DNA of 64,000 nucleotides from Nepenthes gracilis (lineage: Eukaryota; Streptophyta; Magnoliopsida; Caryophyllales; Nepenthaceae): assembly GCA_033239525.1 (NCBI GenBank), contig BSYO01000005.1, forward strand, positions 28,737,341 to 28,801,340, read 5' to 3'. The notes below the pieces were generated by a model, which searched no databases, was not told where the DNA came from, and was given only the letters and a program-made list of their open reading frames with translations. Numbering within the stretch: position 1 is the stretch's first letter; each line of letters begins with the position of its first letter. This document shows, piece after piece, positions 23,101 to 33,576 of the stretch. The translations under genes were made by a program, and so were the position numbers.

Positions 23101-24794
23101 TCATGGGGTAAAAGCTGGGGAATGGATGGATATATATACATTAAAAGAAACACCAACTTGGAATATGGGGTCTGTGCAATTAATGCCATGGCTTCTCATC
23201 CAACTAAGACAGCATCCGCGCCATCTCCTTTTCCTTCTCCAGCTGTTCCCCCACCACCGCCTCCATCATCGCCACCTCCACCCCCTCTGCCACCACCGCC
23301 TCCACCATCGTCACCTCCACCACCTCCACCCTCTCTGCCGCCACCGCCTCCATCATCGCCACCTCCACCCTCTCTGCCGCCACCGCCTCCACCTCTGCCA
23401 CCTCCACCCCCTCTGCCGCCACCGCCTCCATCATCGCCACCTCCACCCGCTCTGCCGCCACCGCCTCCACCTCTGCCACCTCCACCCTCTCTGCCGCCAC
23501 CGCCTCCATCATCGCCACCTCCACCCTCTCTGCCGCCACCGCCTCCACCTCTGCCACCTCCACCCTCTCTGCCGCCACCGCCTCCATCATCGCCACCTCC
23601 ACCCCCTCTGCCGCCACCGCCTCCACCTCTGCCACCTCCACCCTCTCTGCCGCCACCGCCTCCATCATCGCCACCTCCACCCCCTCTGCCGCCACCGCCT
23701 CCACCTCTGCCACCTCCACCCTCTCTGCCGCCACCGCCTCCATCATCGCCACCTCCACCCTCTCTGCCGCCACCGCCTCCACCTCTGCCACCTCCACCCT
23801 CTCTGCCGCCACCGCCTCCATCATCGCCACCTCCACCCTCTCTGCCGCCACCGCCTCCATCATCGCCCCCTCCACCCTCTCTGCCACCACCGCCTCCATC
23901 ATCGCCACCACCACCCTCTCTGCCGCCACCGTCTCCACCATCGCCGCCACCACCACCCTCTCTGCCGCCACCGCCTCCACCTCTGCCACCTCCACCCTCT
24001 CTGCCGCCACCGCCTCCATCATCGCCACCTCCACCCTCTCTGCCACCACCGCCTCCACCTCTGCCACCTCCACCCCCTCTGCCGCCACCGCCTCCATCAT
24101 CGCCACCTCCACCCTCTCTGCCGCCACCGCCTCCACCTCTGCCACCTCCACCCTCTCTGCCGCCACCGCCTCCATCATCGCCACCTCCACCCTATCTGCC
24201 ACCACCGCCTCCACCTCTGCCACCACCTCCTCCACCCTCTCCTTCACCTAGTGAATGTGGAGACTTCTCCTACTGTTCAGCTACTGAGACATGCTGCTGT
24301 ATATTTGAATTTTACGGTTTTTGCTTAACCTATGGGTGTTGCGAGTACACAGATGCTGTATGCTGTACTGGAACAGGCTATTGCTGCCCCAACGACTATC
24401 CCATTTGCAATGTCGCGGAAGGAATATGTCTCAAGGTTTCGAACCCTATCTAAATGTTTGAGTTCCTACTAACTTTGAATACAAAATTGTAGATGTAGGT
24501 AACTAACTTTATATCCGCAAACCAGAAACTTCAAAAGATGTCTTCACAGAAAGCTTAATAGTTATTTCATATAAGTTCGAATTTGTAGAACATTATATGA
24601 TAATTGAATTTAATCATGAAACACTACTAATTATTCATTTGGTCATCCAGAGGTATGAAGATTACCTTGGGCTAGCTGCAAAGAAACGAAAGTGGGCAAA
24701 GCACAAGTTCCCATGGACCAAAGTTGAAGAAACTGAGAAGACAACATATCAACCACTTCAATGGAGGAGGAACCAATTTGCTGCTGTTCGTTGA
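14173..24794 (+). CDS. Papain-like (C1A) granulin-domain protease; Ser at the catalytic Cys position
   Basis: Five exons join in frame with GT/AG borders: 14173-14656, 22421-22653, 22778-22915, 22993-24435 and 24651-24794, giving 813 residues. Order: signal peptide (about 1-22, Leu-rich), I29 inhibitor prodomain ([13 protein letters not shown]), mature C1A domain from about 147 ([11 protein letters not shown]), proline-rich linker (about 370-705), 14-Cys granulin domain (707-766) and a basic tail. Plant family members (RD21 type) are vacuolar or secreted thiol proteases in stress and senescence. The active-site block, split by intron 1, reads CGSSWAF instead of CGSCWAF: residue 164 is Ser (TCT, 22426-22428). 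Gln158, His301 and Asn321 are kept. The start is the first in-frame ATG, giving a good signal peptide. The gene could encode a pseudoenzyme or a serine-dependent variant; a one-base sequencing error is the main alternative. Confidence 0.92.
14657..16699. other. Intron 1 of the protease gene, part before the solo LTR
   Basis: It starts with a consensus donor GTAAGT at 14657. Mostly AT-rich sequence without a supported gene. 15712-16322 may be a hAT-like MITE. Immediately before the solo LTR a frame of about 71 codons is open (see findings). Confidence 0.75.
15712..16322. mobile_element. Possible hAT-like MITE in intron 1
   Basis: About 610 bp of AT-rich sequence bounded by imperfect inverted ends: GGATATGTTTGGTCTGAA on the left, and GGTGTGCTTGGTTCAAA as the reverse complement of the right end. 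No 8-bp target duplication is visible, so the assignment is weak. Confidence 0.3.
16700..18384 (-). mobile_element. Solo LTR of a Tat-type element in protease intron 1
   Basis: 1685 bp starting TGTTGCGTCCC and ending GGGACCCAACA, with an exact 5-bp target duplication AAACT (16695-16699 and 18385-18389). Its first part aligns to the LTR of element G (57544-58383: TGTTGCATCCC, GGGAGCCTTC, CTCAAGTCAG). No internal region or second LTR is present, so it arose by LTR-LTR recombination. Orientation is inferred from G. About four copies of a roughly 33-bp CGCCCGGCAGAGGGGCG unit lie at 16985-17125. Open frames in its GC-rich part have no family resemblance. Confidence 0.9.
16843..16872. other. Perfect 11-bp hairpin inside the solo LTR
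   Basis: GCCGACGGGGG (16843-16853) and CCCCCGTCGGC (16862-16872) form a perfect stem around an 8-nt loop. It lies about 150 bp from the LTR end that would be the 3' end of the transcript, so an RNA role near R/U5 is possible. The LTR of G lacks the perfect stem at the aligned place. Confidence 0.7.
18385..22420. other. Intron 1 of the protease gene, part after the solo LTR
   Basis: Four kb of AT-rich sequence with a poly(A) run near 18579-18601 and C-rich and GA-rich simple repeats at 20056-20105. 20900-22260 has the look of an old retrotransposon LTR read on the minus strand (a purine-rich stretch at 21830-21900, CTCGAGC-type GC-rich repeats at 21965-22145, and GTGAGGTTCGGGTCC at the end). 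No coding domain and no pair of ends could be found. The intron ends in the acceptor TGCAG at 22420. Confidence 0.5.
23247..24252 (+). repeat. 39-bp coding minisatellite (proline-rich linker of the protease)
   Basis: About 25 units of 39 bp (13 codons) in two main types, [13 protein letters not shown] and [13 protein letters not shown], largely alternating to give a 78-bp higher-order repeat; a run of the first type stands near 23810-23940. All units are multiples of three, so the frame is kept. The repeat lacks stops in several frames, which produces long spurious His/Leu/Arg-rich (plus) and Val/Glu/Ala-rich (minus) frames. Confidence 0.95.
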
Positions 24795-27368
24795 TAATGG
24801 CTTTTATGATCTTTGTGAGATGTCGATAAATGGAAAGATTTTCATCTGATCTGGGGTGCTTGAAGTTTATAGTTTTGTTTCTTGCTCGATGAGGCACTCA
24901 CTGATTCTATTTTGAATATATTGATGAATGGACTTCTAATTTGTTTCCTTGGGAAATGCCAAAACGAACAGATCAAAATGATTTCTTCTCCTGATAATGT
25001 ACCGGATACAGTACTTTGTCCAAATCTGTTGTTTTCTGGTTTATTAACAGAGCCCACAACAGCAATTTTAAACGAAGAGATTTCACAATGCTAAATTAAC
25101 TCTCGAGTTTCTGAGGCTACTAAATTGCACAGAACTAAACACAGCCACACTTCCAAAATAGTCAGTAAGGACATTCGTGATGGGATTCGTCCAGAATAAA
25201 TACTATTGGTGTAATAGAGTAAACTCAAATTCTTATTGTATATCAATTATCAAATTTATAAATATAAAAAATATAATATTATATATTAATTTTTAATATG
25301 AAATTTTTTTTTTAACTAAGATAAAAATTATGAGATAAATTTTAAATAAATAAATTATAAAATAATATTAGTTATAATATAATTCTCTCTGAAATTCATT
25401 TATTTTAACCCGAGTGAAGAATATTTAAATACTAACTCCCTAAATATGATTAGTAACTACAAAAAAAAAAAAAATACACATAAAAATAAAAACAATCAAA
25501 TAATAATACATTCTAAAAATTAATACTAGAACGATATACCTGACATTGGCGAAAAATCAAATTCAAATTGAATTTCAATCGGATGTCGAACATCATTCTC
25601 TTCTCTGTTTTTTTTTCTTCTCTTTTTCTATGCGGCACTCCATGTGTAAGAAAATGATTTCAAATACCTTAAAATTATGTTATTATGACTTTATATTAAA
25701 AACGACGAATGAGCTCCAATCAAACATACATCAAATGCAACCTTCATGGACAAATAGCACACGAGTTCCCTTAAGTTGTGAATCAGATAAGATTTTTATA
25801 AACAAACCACGCGCGTATATCTCTTAAGCGCATATTTAACACCACTCCTTTGAACAAATAGTACACGTACATTCCTTAAGTGCTTATCAAGTGCCGCCCT
25901 AATAGCCTTGAATCGACTCTTATATGAATACTGCATGATCTTTTAACGTTCCTTATCGCTTGGATATCTGTCAATCAACTAATGGCTGACCTCATATATA
26001 TATTGTGCGATCCTTATTTGATATCTTCGCACCTAGCATGCCGCACTTGAACATTGTGCATCCCACTAATGGTTATATTTATTGTAATATCCATAAAAAA
26101 AAAATGATTTAAAATCTATCAATTCACATATTCTTTTTATCCACTAAGTTTTTTATATCATGCACCAGTGCACACCATTGGCGCAGTTATGTTTCTTGTC
26201 TTGTTTCTACTGTTTACTAGAGGTGACAACCAATTGAAAAAAATTAAAATAACTTGAATAACTACAATTAAAACCTTTTACGATACAAAATATAGTGATT
26301 ACCCAAATATGCAATCACACAAGGAATATTTGTTTGTTTATAATACACTAATCTTATTGATTTATTATTACTCATATCAACTATAAATAAAGTTTAAAAA
26401 ACAAATTAATATAGGATATGGGGACGATGAAAAATTTTAAGAACTAAACAATTTTTGGATAAAATCCACTGGACTTCTTAAGCTAGTTAGTGTAAATTTA
26501 TTGTAAAAAAAAGTTAACCTATAAATCAATCAATACAAATATATTAATTATTAACTGACTTATTTTTTTATAAATGACCTCTAATGAAGGACAACTCATG
26601 TTTGCTCTTTAGAAATGAAAGATGGCACCTTTTGATTTACTAATAGACTTTACTTCACCGTCTTAAAAACGTGCAATGCTTCAAGAACTCCAACGTTCAA
26701 ACCACCAATAAAACTTTGAAGGCTTATGGGTTGAATTAGTATTTGATGATAATTGAAGGATTTTAAAACGTGAAAAAAAATATTTTTACGATCACATACA
26801 ATAGAAGAGGTTTTACCTTTTTTTTACACTTACCTATTTCTCTTTCCCTTTATTATTCATCAAGATGATAGTTAGGTTAACGAAAATAATTATACATATA
26901 AGTGTGGTTGAAAACTAGTGTTTAAAATACGGAACTTGCTAAATTCCCTCACGGGTGTTTAAATGTTGGCTTGAATGCTTGAACACCAGCGCATACTAGC
27001 ATGATTCATGCGTAGAGTGACTATTATCTACATATATGTACCCCTCATACGTAGAATATCTGGACGTGTGGTTATGTGTTCTTCATGTATTGCTCAGACA
27101 TAGAACTATTGAAAAGTACACATATTTTCCTTTAAGTTATATTTCATGTTAGGAACTACATTTCTAAATGTGCATGTGTTTTATGTGTCTGATCATTTCA
27201 TTTTTAAAGAGTTAATCATTAGTTACGATTGAGCAATATAATTCTATAATGACTAAATTTAGTTACAAAAATATGTCAATATAATAAACCTAATGCTAAC
27301 CACAGAGATTTTTGAACATGTCTAAGTTAATTTGACATGTGTGAGAACAACAATAATAAGTTAAATAC
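24795..27368. other. AT-rich intergenic region downstream of the protease gene
   Basis: The 3' flank of the protease gene followed by strongly AT-rich DNA. No ORF resembles a known family, and I found no repeat pair, tRNA or LTR. A 93-codon frame at 25546-25827 has low-complexity composition and is not supported. Confidence 0.6.
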
Positions 27369-27708
27369 CAGGCTTCTCCTGTTTCTTTTTCAGATCGACA
27401 ATAGGTTGAATCTCAAAATCAGTGAGATGTAAACATATGCATGTAAGCCAAGACGTAGAATGACAATTGTAAAGACTAATTACATCTTCAAAGGGAATAA
27501 TCTGTGAAATTTTTCGGCAAGGAGAAGCAAGCCACACTGTTTTTTTGTCACATGAAAGACCAAATGCAAGCATTGAACCAGCGGAATTATTAGTATCTGA
27601 AATTGTAAGCTGAAGAAAACAATGAAGCTTCTTAGCCTTATGATCTGATGTATTATCAATCCAAGCTGTCCGGAGTCTGGACAATCCAAATTCTATGGAT
27701 GTAAACCG
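27369..27708 (-). pseudogene. Exon-like segment of an unrecognised host gene
   Basis: On the minus strand an open segment of about 113 codons is bounded by a plausible acceptor (GCAGTAG before 27708) and donor (CCTG/GTATTT after 27369). It includes GLSRLRTAWIDNTSDHKAKK, GLSCDKKTVWLASPCRKI and DFEIQPIVDLKKKQEKPG. Composition is balanced and protein-like, unlike neighbouring AT-rich frames, but I do not recognise the family. No partner exon could be connected with confidence. It may be a gene fragment left among transposons or an exon of a gene with large introns. Confidence 0.35.
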
Positions 27709-27994
27709 CTACTGCCGCTACATTTTGCCTGTTTTCTAGCAGCATTAAATCAACTAGTGAGTCTTTGCTTATGGGACCAGTCTGACCAAAGGCATAACCC
27801 CTCTGAGAAGGTGCTGTCAGTTTGGAGCTGTCTACGCCAAAAAAAGAGCTTCTGAATCAGAGGCATATAATATATAACAAAGGAAGCTTCATAATGGAGA
27901 ACAACAATAATAAATGTCTCATCTGTCATCGGAGCATACTCCAACACCAATTATGGTAATGAATGGAGTAAAAATATGGGACCAAGGGGGACAT

Positions 27995-29091
27995 TGAAAA
28001 GGACGTATCGTCCCAAATTACGGAATAGCTTTGATCCCACAAAATATTAATGGAAATAATATAAAATTAAATATTTAATATATGTAAAAAATATTTAATT
28101 CTATATAATATGAGTAATACGAGCATATAAAAAAAGGTAATAACAAATAATAATAAAGAGACATTTTTTGATGATGAAGGAAAAACTCGATAACCACGGT
28201 TATAGAGAAAACTCCTTCGGGCTTCAATGGCCAGGGAAGAAATGCATTATGAAAATCAACTTACAGATCGGGTGATAACGACGCGCTAACCTAGTTAACT
28301 TACTCCCGTCTTGTAATCCCTACCAAGGAATTCCTTAAATTTTTCCACGGCAACGGAATTGGATACTTTCTTGTTTTCACGTCAATATTCCCTCTCAAAC
28401 TACTTGAATTGTCGCACACCACTGGAACTCAGTGTCCACGCTATCGACGTCACCATGAAGATTCACAGGCAGAAAGAAGTGTAAATGATAAAACACGATG
28501 TGAAGAGAAAACTTTTTCAATAGAGTACAATTGTAGGTGCAAAGTTTTCTCAAAAGTGGAGTACAAAACTATGGGTTTTTCAAGAGAAGAGACACCTCAC
28601 ATGTCTGCCAGCATCCTTAGGGTTCAAAATATAAGACCACAATATATAGAAGTCTCAAAATAGGGTTTAAAAAATACAGCCGTTGGAGACAAAAGGGCCA
28701 TGTCGCTTGAGGGCCCTTCGGGCGCGCGGTGGGCTCAGGATAGGGTTTGGAGAAAGCGTACCCCCACGCTTGAGCGCCAATAGGGTGAGCATTGAGCATC
28801 CCGGTTCTGGAAAGTGCACCTGGTTGGTGCCTCGGTGGTGCCTTGGGCGCTCATTGAGGGAGTGCGCCTTGTGGGCGCTTCGAGCGCCAATCGGGCGTAG
28901 CCCTCAGGAAAGGATGGAACAGAAGATAGGGAGGCGGGAATGTAGAGATGTGACGATGATGGTCTTCGGCTATGAAACTGACGAGAATCTTCCAAGCCGA
29001 TATATTATTGTAATTACCGAACTTGCCGATAGAGACTAAATAAACAACCCGACACGGTCACAGAATATGTCAACTAAAAATACGCTTAACA
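27995..29091 (-). repeat. 3' LTR of element C
   Basis: 1097 bp starting TGAAAAGGACGTATCGTCCC and ending CGCTTAACA. It pairs with 31424-32550. A purine tract (minus strand CCAAAGGGAGAAATT) abuts its inner end. Confidence 0.88.
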
Positions 29092-29320
29092 ATTTCTCCC
29101 TTTGGTAATTTCGTGACAAAAATTCATACCAAAAAAATAAAAATAAAATACAAAAGAATCACGGGTTCAGACATCATTGAGATAGAACCCACGTACAGGA
29201 AAATTAATGCCTTGATACAATTGACACAATACCAAATGAAGTACAAAAACGCTGGAAGCGGTCGAGCTGTTGTGCGTCAGGGAAGAAATGCTATTCCTAG
29301 ACAAATATGGTTAATGTAGA

Positions 29321-29506
29321 AATAGAGAATATCAAGAATATAAATTATCATAAAAAGAAAACTCCCCCTAACAATAATAACCTCCTCTTAGCACCCCCTA
29401 AAACAAATAATGGAATAGAGAATATCGAGAATATAAATTAACATAAAAAGAAAACTCCCCCTAACAATAAAAACCTCATCTTACCTCCCCCTAAAACAAA
29501 TAATGA
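29321..29506. repeat. 93-bp tandem duplication before the 3' LTR of element C
   Basis: Two copies 93 bp apart, each containing AATAGAGAATATC and CTCCCCCTAACAATAA. On the element strand each adds a GGGGGAG purine tract upstream of the LTR. Confidence 0.8.
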
Positions 29507-29529
29507 AATACCTCTCTAAGGTAGAGATC

Positions 29530-31379
29530 TACTTCCCTTTTTGTTATGAATGACCAAAAGGTAATGGAGTTTACTCTTCTTAATCCACAATTTCTTACTA
29601 CATTTTATAGTGTTACTTAAATTTATCACTTGATCCTTTAAAAGTTTGATGCGGCGAATGAGATACTCTATCTTTGACTTTTGTCAAAACTTATTTTGAT
29701 GTGATAACATGGGGCAAATAGGCGAATATGGCCAATAATGTCGCACCCATGACATGTTGGGACAAATGTAGTATTGATGTCAGAATCATACCTTTGTTTG
29801 CCAACGGTTTGGGATTTGACAAAATTTTTTTAAAAAACTCTTGACGATTGATCGATACGGGCGACGATGTGCTGCTTTGTCTTGGATGGACGTAGGTCGG
29901 ATAAATACAGTTCTAGATTTAACATTGGCATTTAGAAAATTTTTTGAGTAACTCAACCTGATTTTATTTCCTCTGCTTTTTCCCAAACTAAGCATATGGT
30001 CCAATTTTTTTGACCAATTTGAAAATTATTTCAAATCATTTCGAGCAGCCTTAAGATCAAGTTCAAGAGTCGTAATTTTTTCAATAAAAGAGATTTTCAA
30101 TTTCTCAACTTCTTGAACTTTTGTGTCTAACTCGAATTTAAGAGCTAATTTTTCTTTTTTTTTATTTTTGTCAATTTATACTTTAATAACATATTAGTTT
30201 TTTTAATCTATAGGTATTCTTTAAATAATTTATTATAAATATCCTGAAGGTCATACAATTCAGCTTTTGACTCGTTCTAAGAGTCATCGAATAGATTAAG
30301 ATTTTCTTCCAAACGCTCATTAGTTCCACAGATCGTGGTCATAAAAGCCATATACTTGATAGGGCCATCTTCAGTGCATGTTTTAACATCTTCATCATCG
30401 TCTTTGTTTAAGGTCGCATTAGCTTATAAGGCTTGACCTTATTGGCGTTTAAAATTGGGACATTCAACACGATAATGACCAAAATCTTTACACTCTTGGC
30501 ATTGAATCCCTTGGGTATTTTTCGATTTGAATTCTTTAATTTCATGTCGATCTTTCTTATCAAGTTTAAGCGATCTTTTTAAATTCACATTTGGTTTGTC
30601 AGATGAAGATTTATTTTTTCTTCAAAAATTTTTTAAAATTTCTAACAAATAAGGTAAAATTTTCATCGCTATTTGACTCATTATCAGAGTCAGGGTCTCT
30701 ATCTTCTCTAACAGATTTTAGAGCATTCGATTTATTCTTCCTTGACTGGGGAAGAGTGTGCTCATAAGTTTGGAAAGATCTTACAAGTTTTTCGATCTTC
30801 ATTTTATCAAGATCTTTACTTTCTTCGATAGCGGTAACTTTAGGTCTAAATCATTCAGGGAAAGATTGAAGAACTTTTCTAACAATTTTATTTTCAGGAA
30901 TTCATTCTCCTAAATTAAATGTGGAGTTTACAATATCGTTTAGTTGAGTATAAAATTTATCGAATGTTTTATCATCTTTCATACGAATTTTTTTAAATCT
31001 GACTGTTAGCATTTACAATTTTAAATTTTTCACTAATTTTCTTCCTTCATGGGTAATCTCAAGTATGTTCCATGTTCCATGCATCTTTAAAAGTCTCGCA
31101 CATCGATATGCATTTAAACTCTTCGGGAGATATGGTCATAAAAATGGCATGTAGTCCCTTACTGTTCTAATTACAGGCATCAAGTTCTTCTTTTAACCAT
31201 AAAGATAAAACTTTTGGTTCATCGTGGGTTGAACTTCTGGGTGGTGTTCACCCCGTTTGAGTGCTAGCCCACACTTGCTTATCTATCGATTTGATGAAGG
31301 TTCTCATACGAACCTTTCAATATGCATAATTATTCCCATCAAAGAAGGGAAGCATGGATAGTGATCTACTTGTATACAT
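29530..31379 (-). pseudogene. Gag of element C, decayed
   Basis: It starts at ATG 31379 (minus strand) after the primer site and ends near 29530. The best-preserved part (30611-30802) reads MKIEKLVRSFQTYEHTLPQS. A zinc-knuckle block in GIQCQECKDFGHYRVEC style is readable near 30440-30510, and a second Cys/His block near 29740. Frame breaks are frequent. The homologous region of element F shows the same order: UBN2-type gag core, knuckle, acidic and coiled-coil segment, second knuckle. Confidence 0.75.
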
Positions 31380-31403
31380 CTAGATTTTGGGGTCACGAAT
31401 CAG

Positions 31404-31423
31404 AGTGAGTCTCTGATACCAAA
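31404..31423 (-). promoter_or_regulatory. Primer binding site of element C
   Basis: Minus strand TTTGGTATCAGAGACTCACT directly after the 5' LTR, matching the initiator-Met tRNA type site used by plant copia elements. The same site is present in F and, mutated, in I. Confidence 0.85.
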
Positions 31424-32550
31424 TGAAAAGGATGTATCGTCCCAAATTACACAATAGTTTTAACCCCACAATATTTAGTGAAAGTAGTATAAAATTAAAT
31501 ATTCAATATAAGTAAAGAATATTTAATTCTACATGATATGAGCAATACAAGTATATAAAAGAAGACAATAACAAATAACAAGAAAGAGACAATTTTTATG
31601 ATGGAAGAAAAAACTCGATAACCACTACTATTGAGAAAAATCCTCCGGGGTTTTAACATCAGGGAAGAAATACATTATGAAAATCAACTTACAAATTGGA
31701 AAGTAATGATGTGCCAACCTAGCCGACTTACTTTCGTCTTGTGATCCTTACTAAGAAACTCCTTGAATTTATCCGCAGCAATGAAATTAGACACCTTCCA
31801 GTCTTCATGTCAATGTTCCCTCTCGAACCACTTAAATTGCCACACACCACTGGAGCCTAGTGTCCACACCACTGACATCACCATGAAGATTCATAGGTGG
31901 GAAGAAGTGTAAATGATAAAGTATAATGTGGAGAGAAGATTTTGTCAATGGAGCACAATCGTAGGTGTGAAGTTTTCTCAAAAGTAGAGTACAAAAACCA
32001 TAGGTTTTTCAAGAGAAGAGGTACCTTACAAGTCTACTCTCATCCTTAGGGTTCAAAACATAAGACCAAAATATATAGAAGTCTCAAAATAGGGTTTAAA
32101 AAATAGAGTCGTTGGAGATAAAAGGGACACGCCGCTTAAGCGCACATCGGGCGCGTGGTGGGCGCGGGATAGGTTTGGAGAAAATGTGCCCCAACGCTCG
32201 AGCGCCAATAGGGCGCGCCCGGTTCTAGAAAATGTGCTTGGTTGGTGTCTCGGGCGCTTATCGAGCTCACGGTTTTGAAAAACTCACCTCGGTGGCACCT
32301 TAGGTGCTCATCAAGTGCAATGCGCCTTGTGGGCGCTTTAGGCGCTAATCGGGCGTAGCTCCCAGGAAAGGATGGAATAGAAGATAGGGAGGCGATAACG
32401 TTGAGATGTGACGACGACGGCTTTCGGGTATGGAACTTATGAAATTCTTCCAAGCTGATATATGGTTGCAATTATTGAACGCGTCGACAAGAGATTAAAT
32501 AAATAACCCGACACGATTACGGAATATGACAATTAAAAATATGCCTAACA
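31424..32550 (-). repeat. 5' LTR of element C
   Basis: 1127 bp, TGAAAAGGATGTATCG...GCCTAACA, pairing with 27995-29091. A TATATAT box (minus strand, near 32071) and GC-rich CGAGCGC-type repeats upstream of it resemble U3 of elements F and I. Confidence 0.88.
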
Positions 32551-32555
32551 GACTT

Positions 32556-32740
32556 CTATTACTATCCACTTTTGATATAGCTACTAACTTTACTATTCCA
32601 ATCAACACCTAATGGCCATCTATAATGCTACTCGAGACTGATAATTCATCATAAAGATTGTCATTGGCTAAAGCAAAATTTTGTCCAAGCCTCAATCTTT
32701 GAGCATATTCCTCGTCATATACGGCCTCTAGGGTTACTTT
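32556..32740 (-). pseudogene. Exon-like fragment split by the insertion of element D
   Basis: On the minus strand VTLEAVYDEEYAQRL, then NFALANDNLYDELS, runs from 32740 to a stop near 32610. Its open frame continues on the other side of element D at 38954-39010 with NESNASVQVVDNK. The two parts share the 5-bp duplication ACTTT made by element D, so D landed inside this sequence. The combined stretch is about 65 codons and protein-like. I do not recognise the family. A frameshift is likely upstream, near 39010. Confidence 0.35.
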
Positions 32741-33541
32741 TGTTGAAAATCTCTCCCGTGAAGAAGTTTCGATCAACGGAACGTTGACCGGATGGGTGGC
32801 CAACGGGATGTTGACCGGATGGACGGTCAACTCAGTTAACCGTCTGAAGGTTCAAGCTGACCGTTTCAGCTGAGGACTCTTAGGACAACTGTGAAGACAG
32901 TCAACATGATGTTAACCGTTCTGAATGGGATGACGGTCAACAGGATGTTGACCGGTTTGTTTGGAAGGACGGTCAATAAGGTTGACCGTCTCATTAAGGC
33001 AACACAGAGCACCTGCTGCGTCTGAAAGGGAGTTGGTTGCCTTGCTTATTTAGGTAACCTTGGAAACTCAAAGACTGCAGATCTGTTGCTGCTACTGCGC
33101 AGCATGCGCCACCTGCTACTGTTCTTTTACATGCTTCTTGGAAACCGTGCACCAACCATGGAGGGCGGCGTGCTGCTCCAGTTGCTGCCAAGACCTTCGT
33201 ATATCCTTATATATATATATGTGAGTGTACATGGTAAAGGGTGTAGAGAGAGAAGTTGTTATAGAGTGGAAGAGAATAGAGTAGAGTGCGAGTGTGTGTG
33301 AGAGTAAGAAGAAAACAGAGGAGAGGAAGAAAGCCCAAGTGTGTGTGTGTGCATTTTCGCCTTACTATTTTGTAATCTCTATCTCATACATAGTGTAATT
33401 TTACGGACTTAACGTCCCGTGGCTTTTTCCTTGATTCAGAAGAATTTTCCATGTAAACATCGGTTGTTAATACTCTTGCTTTCACTTCTTTTTCCATTCC
33501 TTTGTGCTTGTGTTGGTAGGCTGTCCCACTTTCGGCCAACA
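32741..33541 (+). repeat. 5' LTR of element D
   Basis: 801 bp, TGTTGAAAATCTC...CGGCCAACA. U3 contains many TTGACC/GGTCAA motifs. A TA-rich stretch near 33205-33222 is much longer in the right LTR. Confidence 0.93.
32780..32990. promoter_or_regulatory. Cluster of W-box cores in U3 of element D
   Basis: Eight TTGAC or GTCAA cores, mostly TTGACC or GGTCAA, occur within about 210 bp; several are arranged as GTTGACCGGATGG repeats. TTGAC(C/T) is the binding core of plant WRKY factors. The right LTR has a similar cluster (38105-38375). Function is inferred from motif density only. Confidence 0.5.
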
Positions 33542-33556
33542 AGTGGTATCAGAGAA
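33542..33556 (+). promoter_or_regulatory. Primer binding site of element D
   Basis: AGTGGTATCAGAGAA directly follows the 5' LTR, the initiator-Met tRNA type site of plant copia elements. Confidence 0.85.
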
Positions 33557-33576
33557 AGGTTGAGAACTTTATTCTA

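Larger units (their letters stand above)
27995..32550 (-). mobile_element. Gag-only Sirevirus-like copia element (element C)
   Basis: 4556 bp: left LTR 27995-29091, right LTR 31424-32550, a primer site beside the right LTR, and a purine tract beside the left one, so it reads right to left. Flanks GACAT (27990-27994) and GACTT (32551-32555) look like a diverged target duplication. The internal 2.3 kb holds only a broken gag; protease, integrase, RT and RNase H are absent. Element F has the same structure and the same gag-to-3'-LTR transition. Confidence 0.88.

Noticed and set aside
23204..24247. 347-codon Val/Glu/Ala-rich minus-strand frame
   Set aside because: Same cause: antisense of the proline repeat, with no start context or family resemblance.
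23126..24328. 400-codon His/Leu-rich plus-strand frame over the protease repeat
   Set aside because: It is an alternate frame of the 39-bp minisatellite. The repeat lacks stops in this frame, while the true frame joins the catalytic and granulin domains.
28735..28995. Frames of 60-118 codons in GC-rich parts of the LTRs of element C
   Set aside because: They lie in U3 repeats shared by both LTRs and are not conserved as proteins between them.
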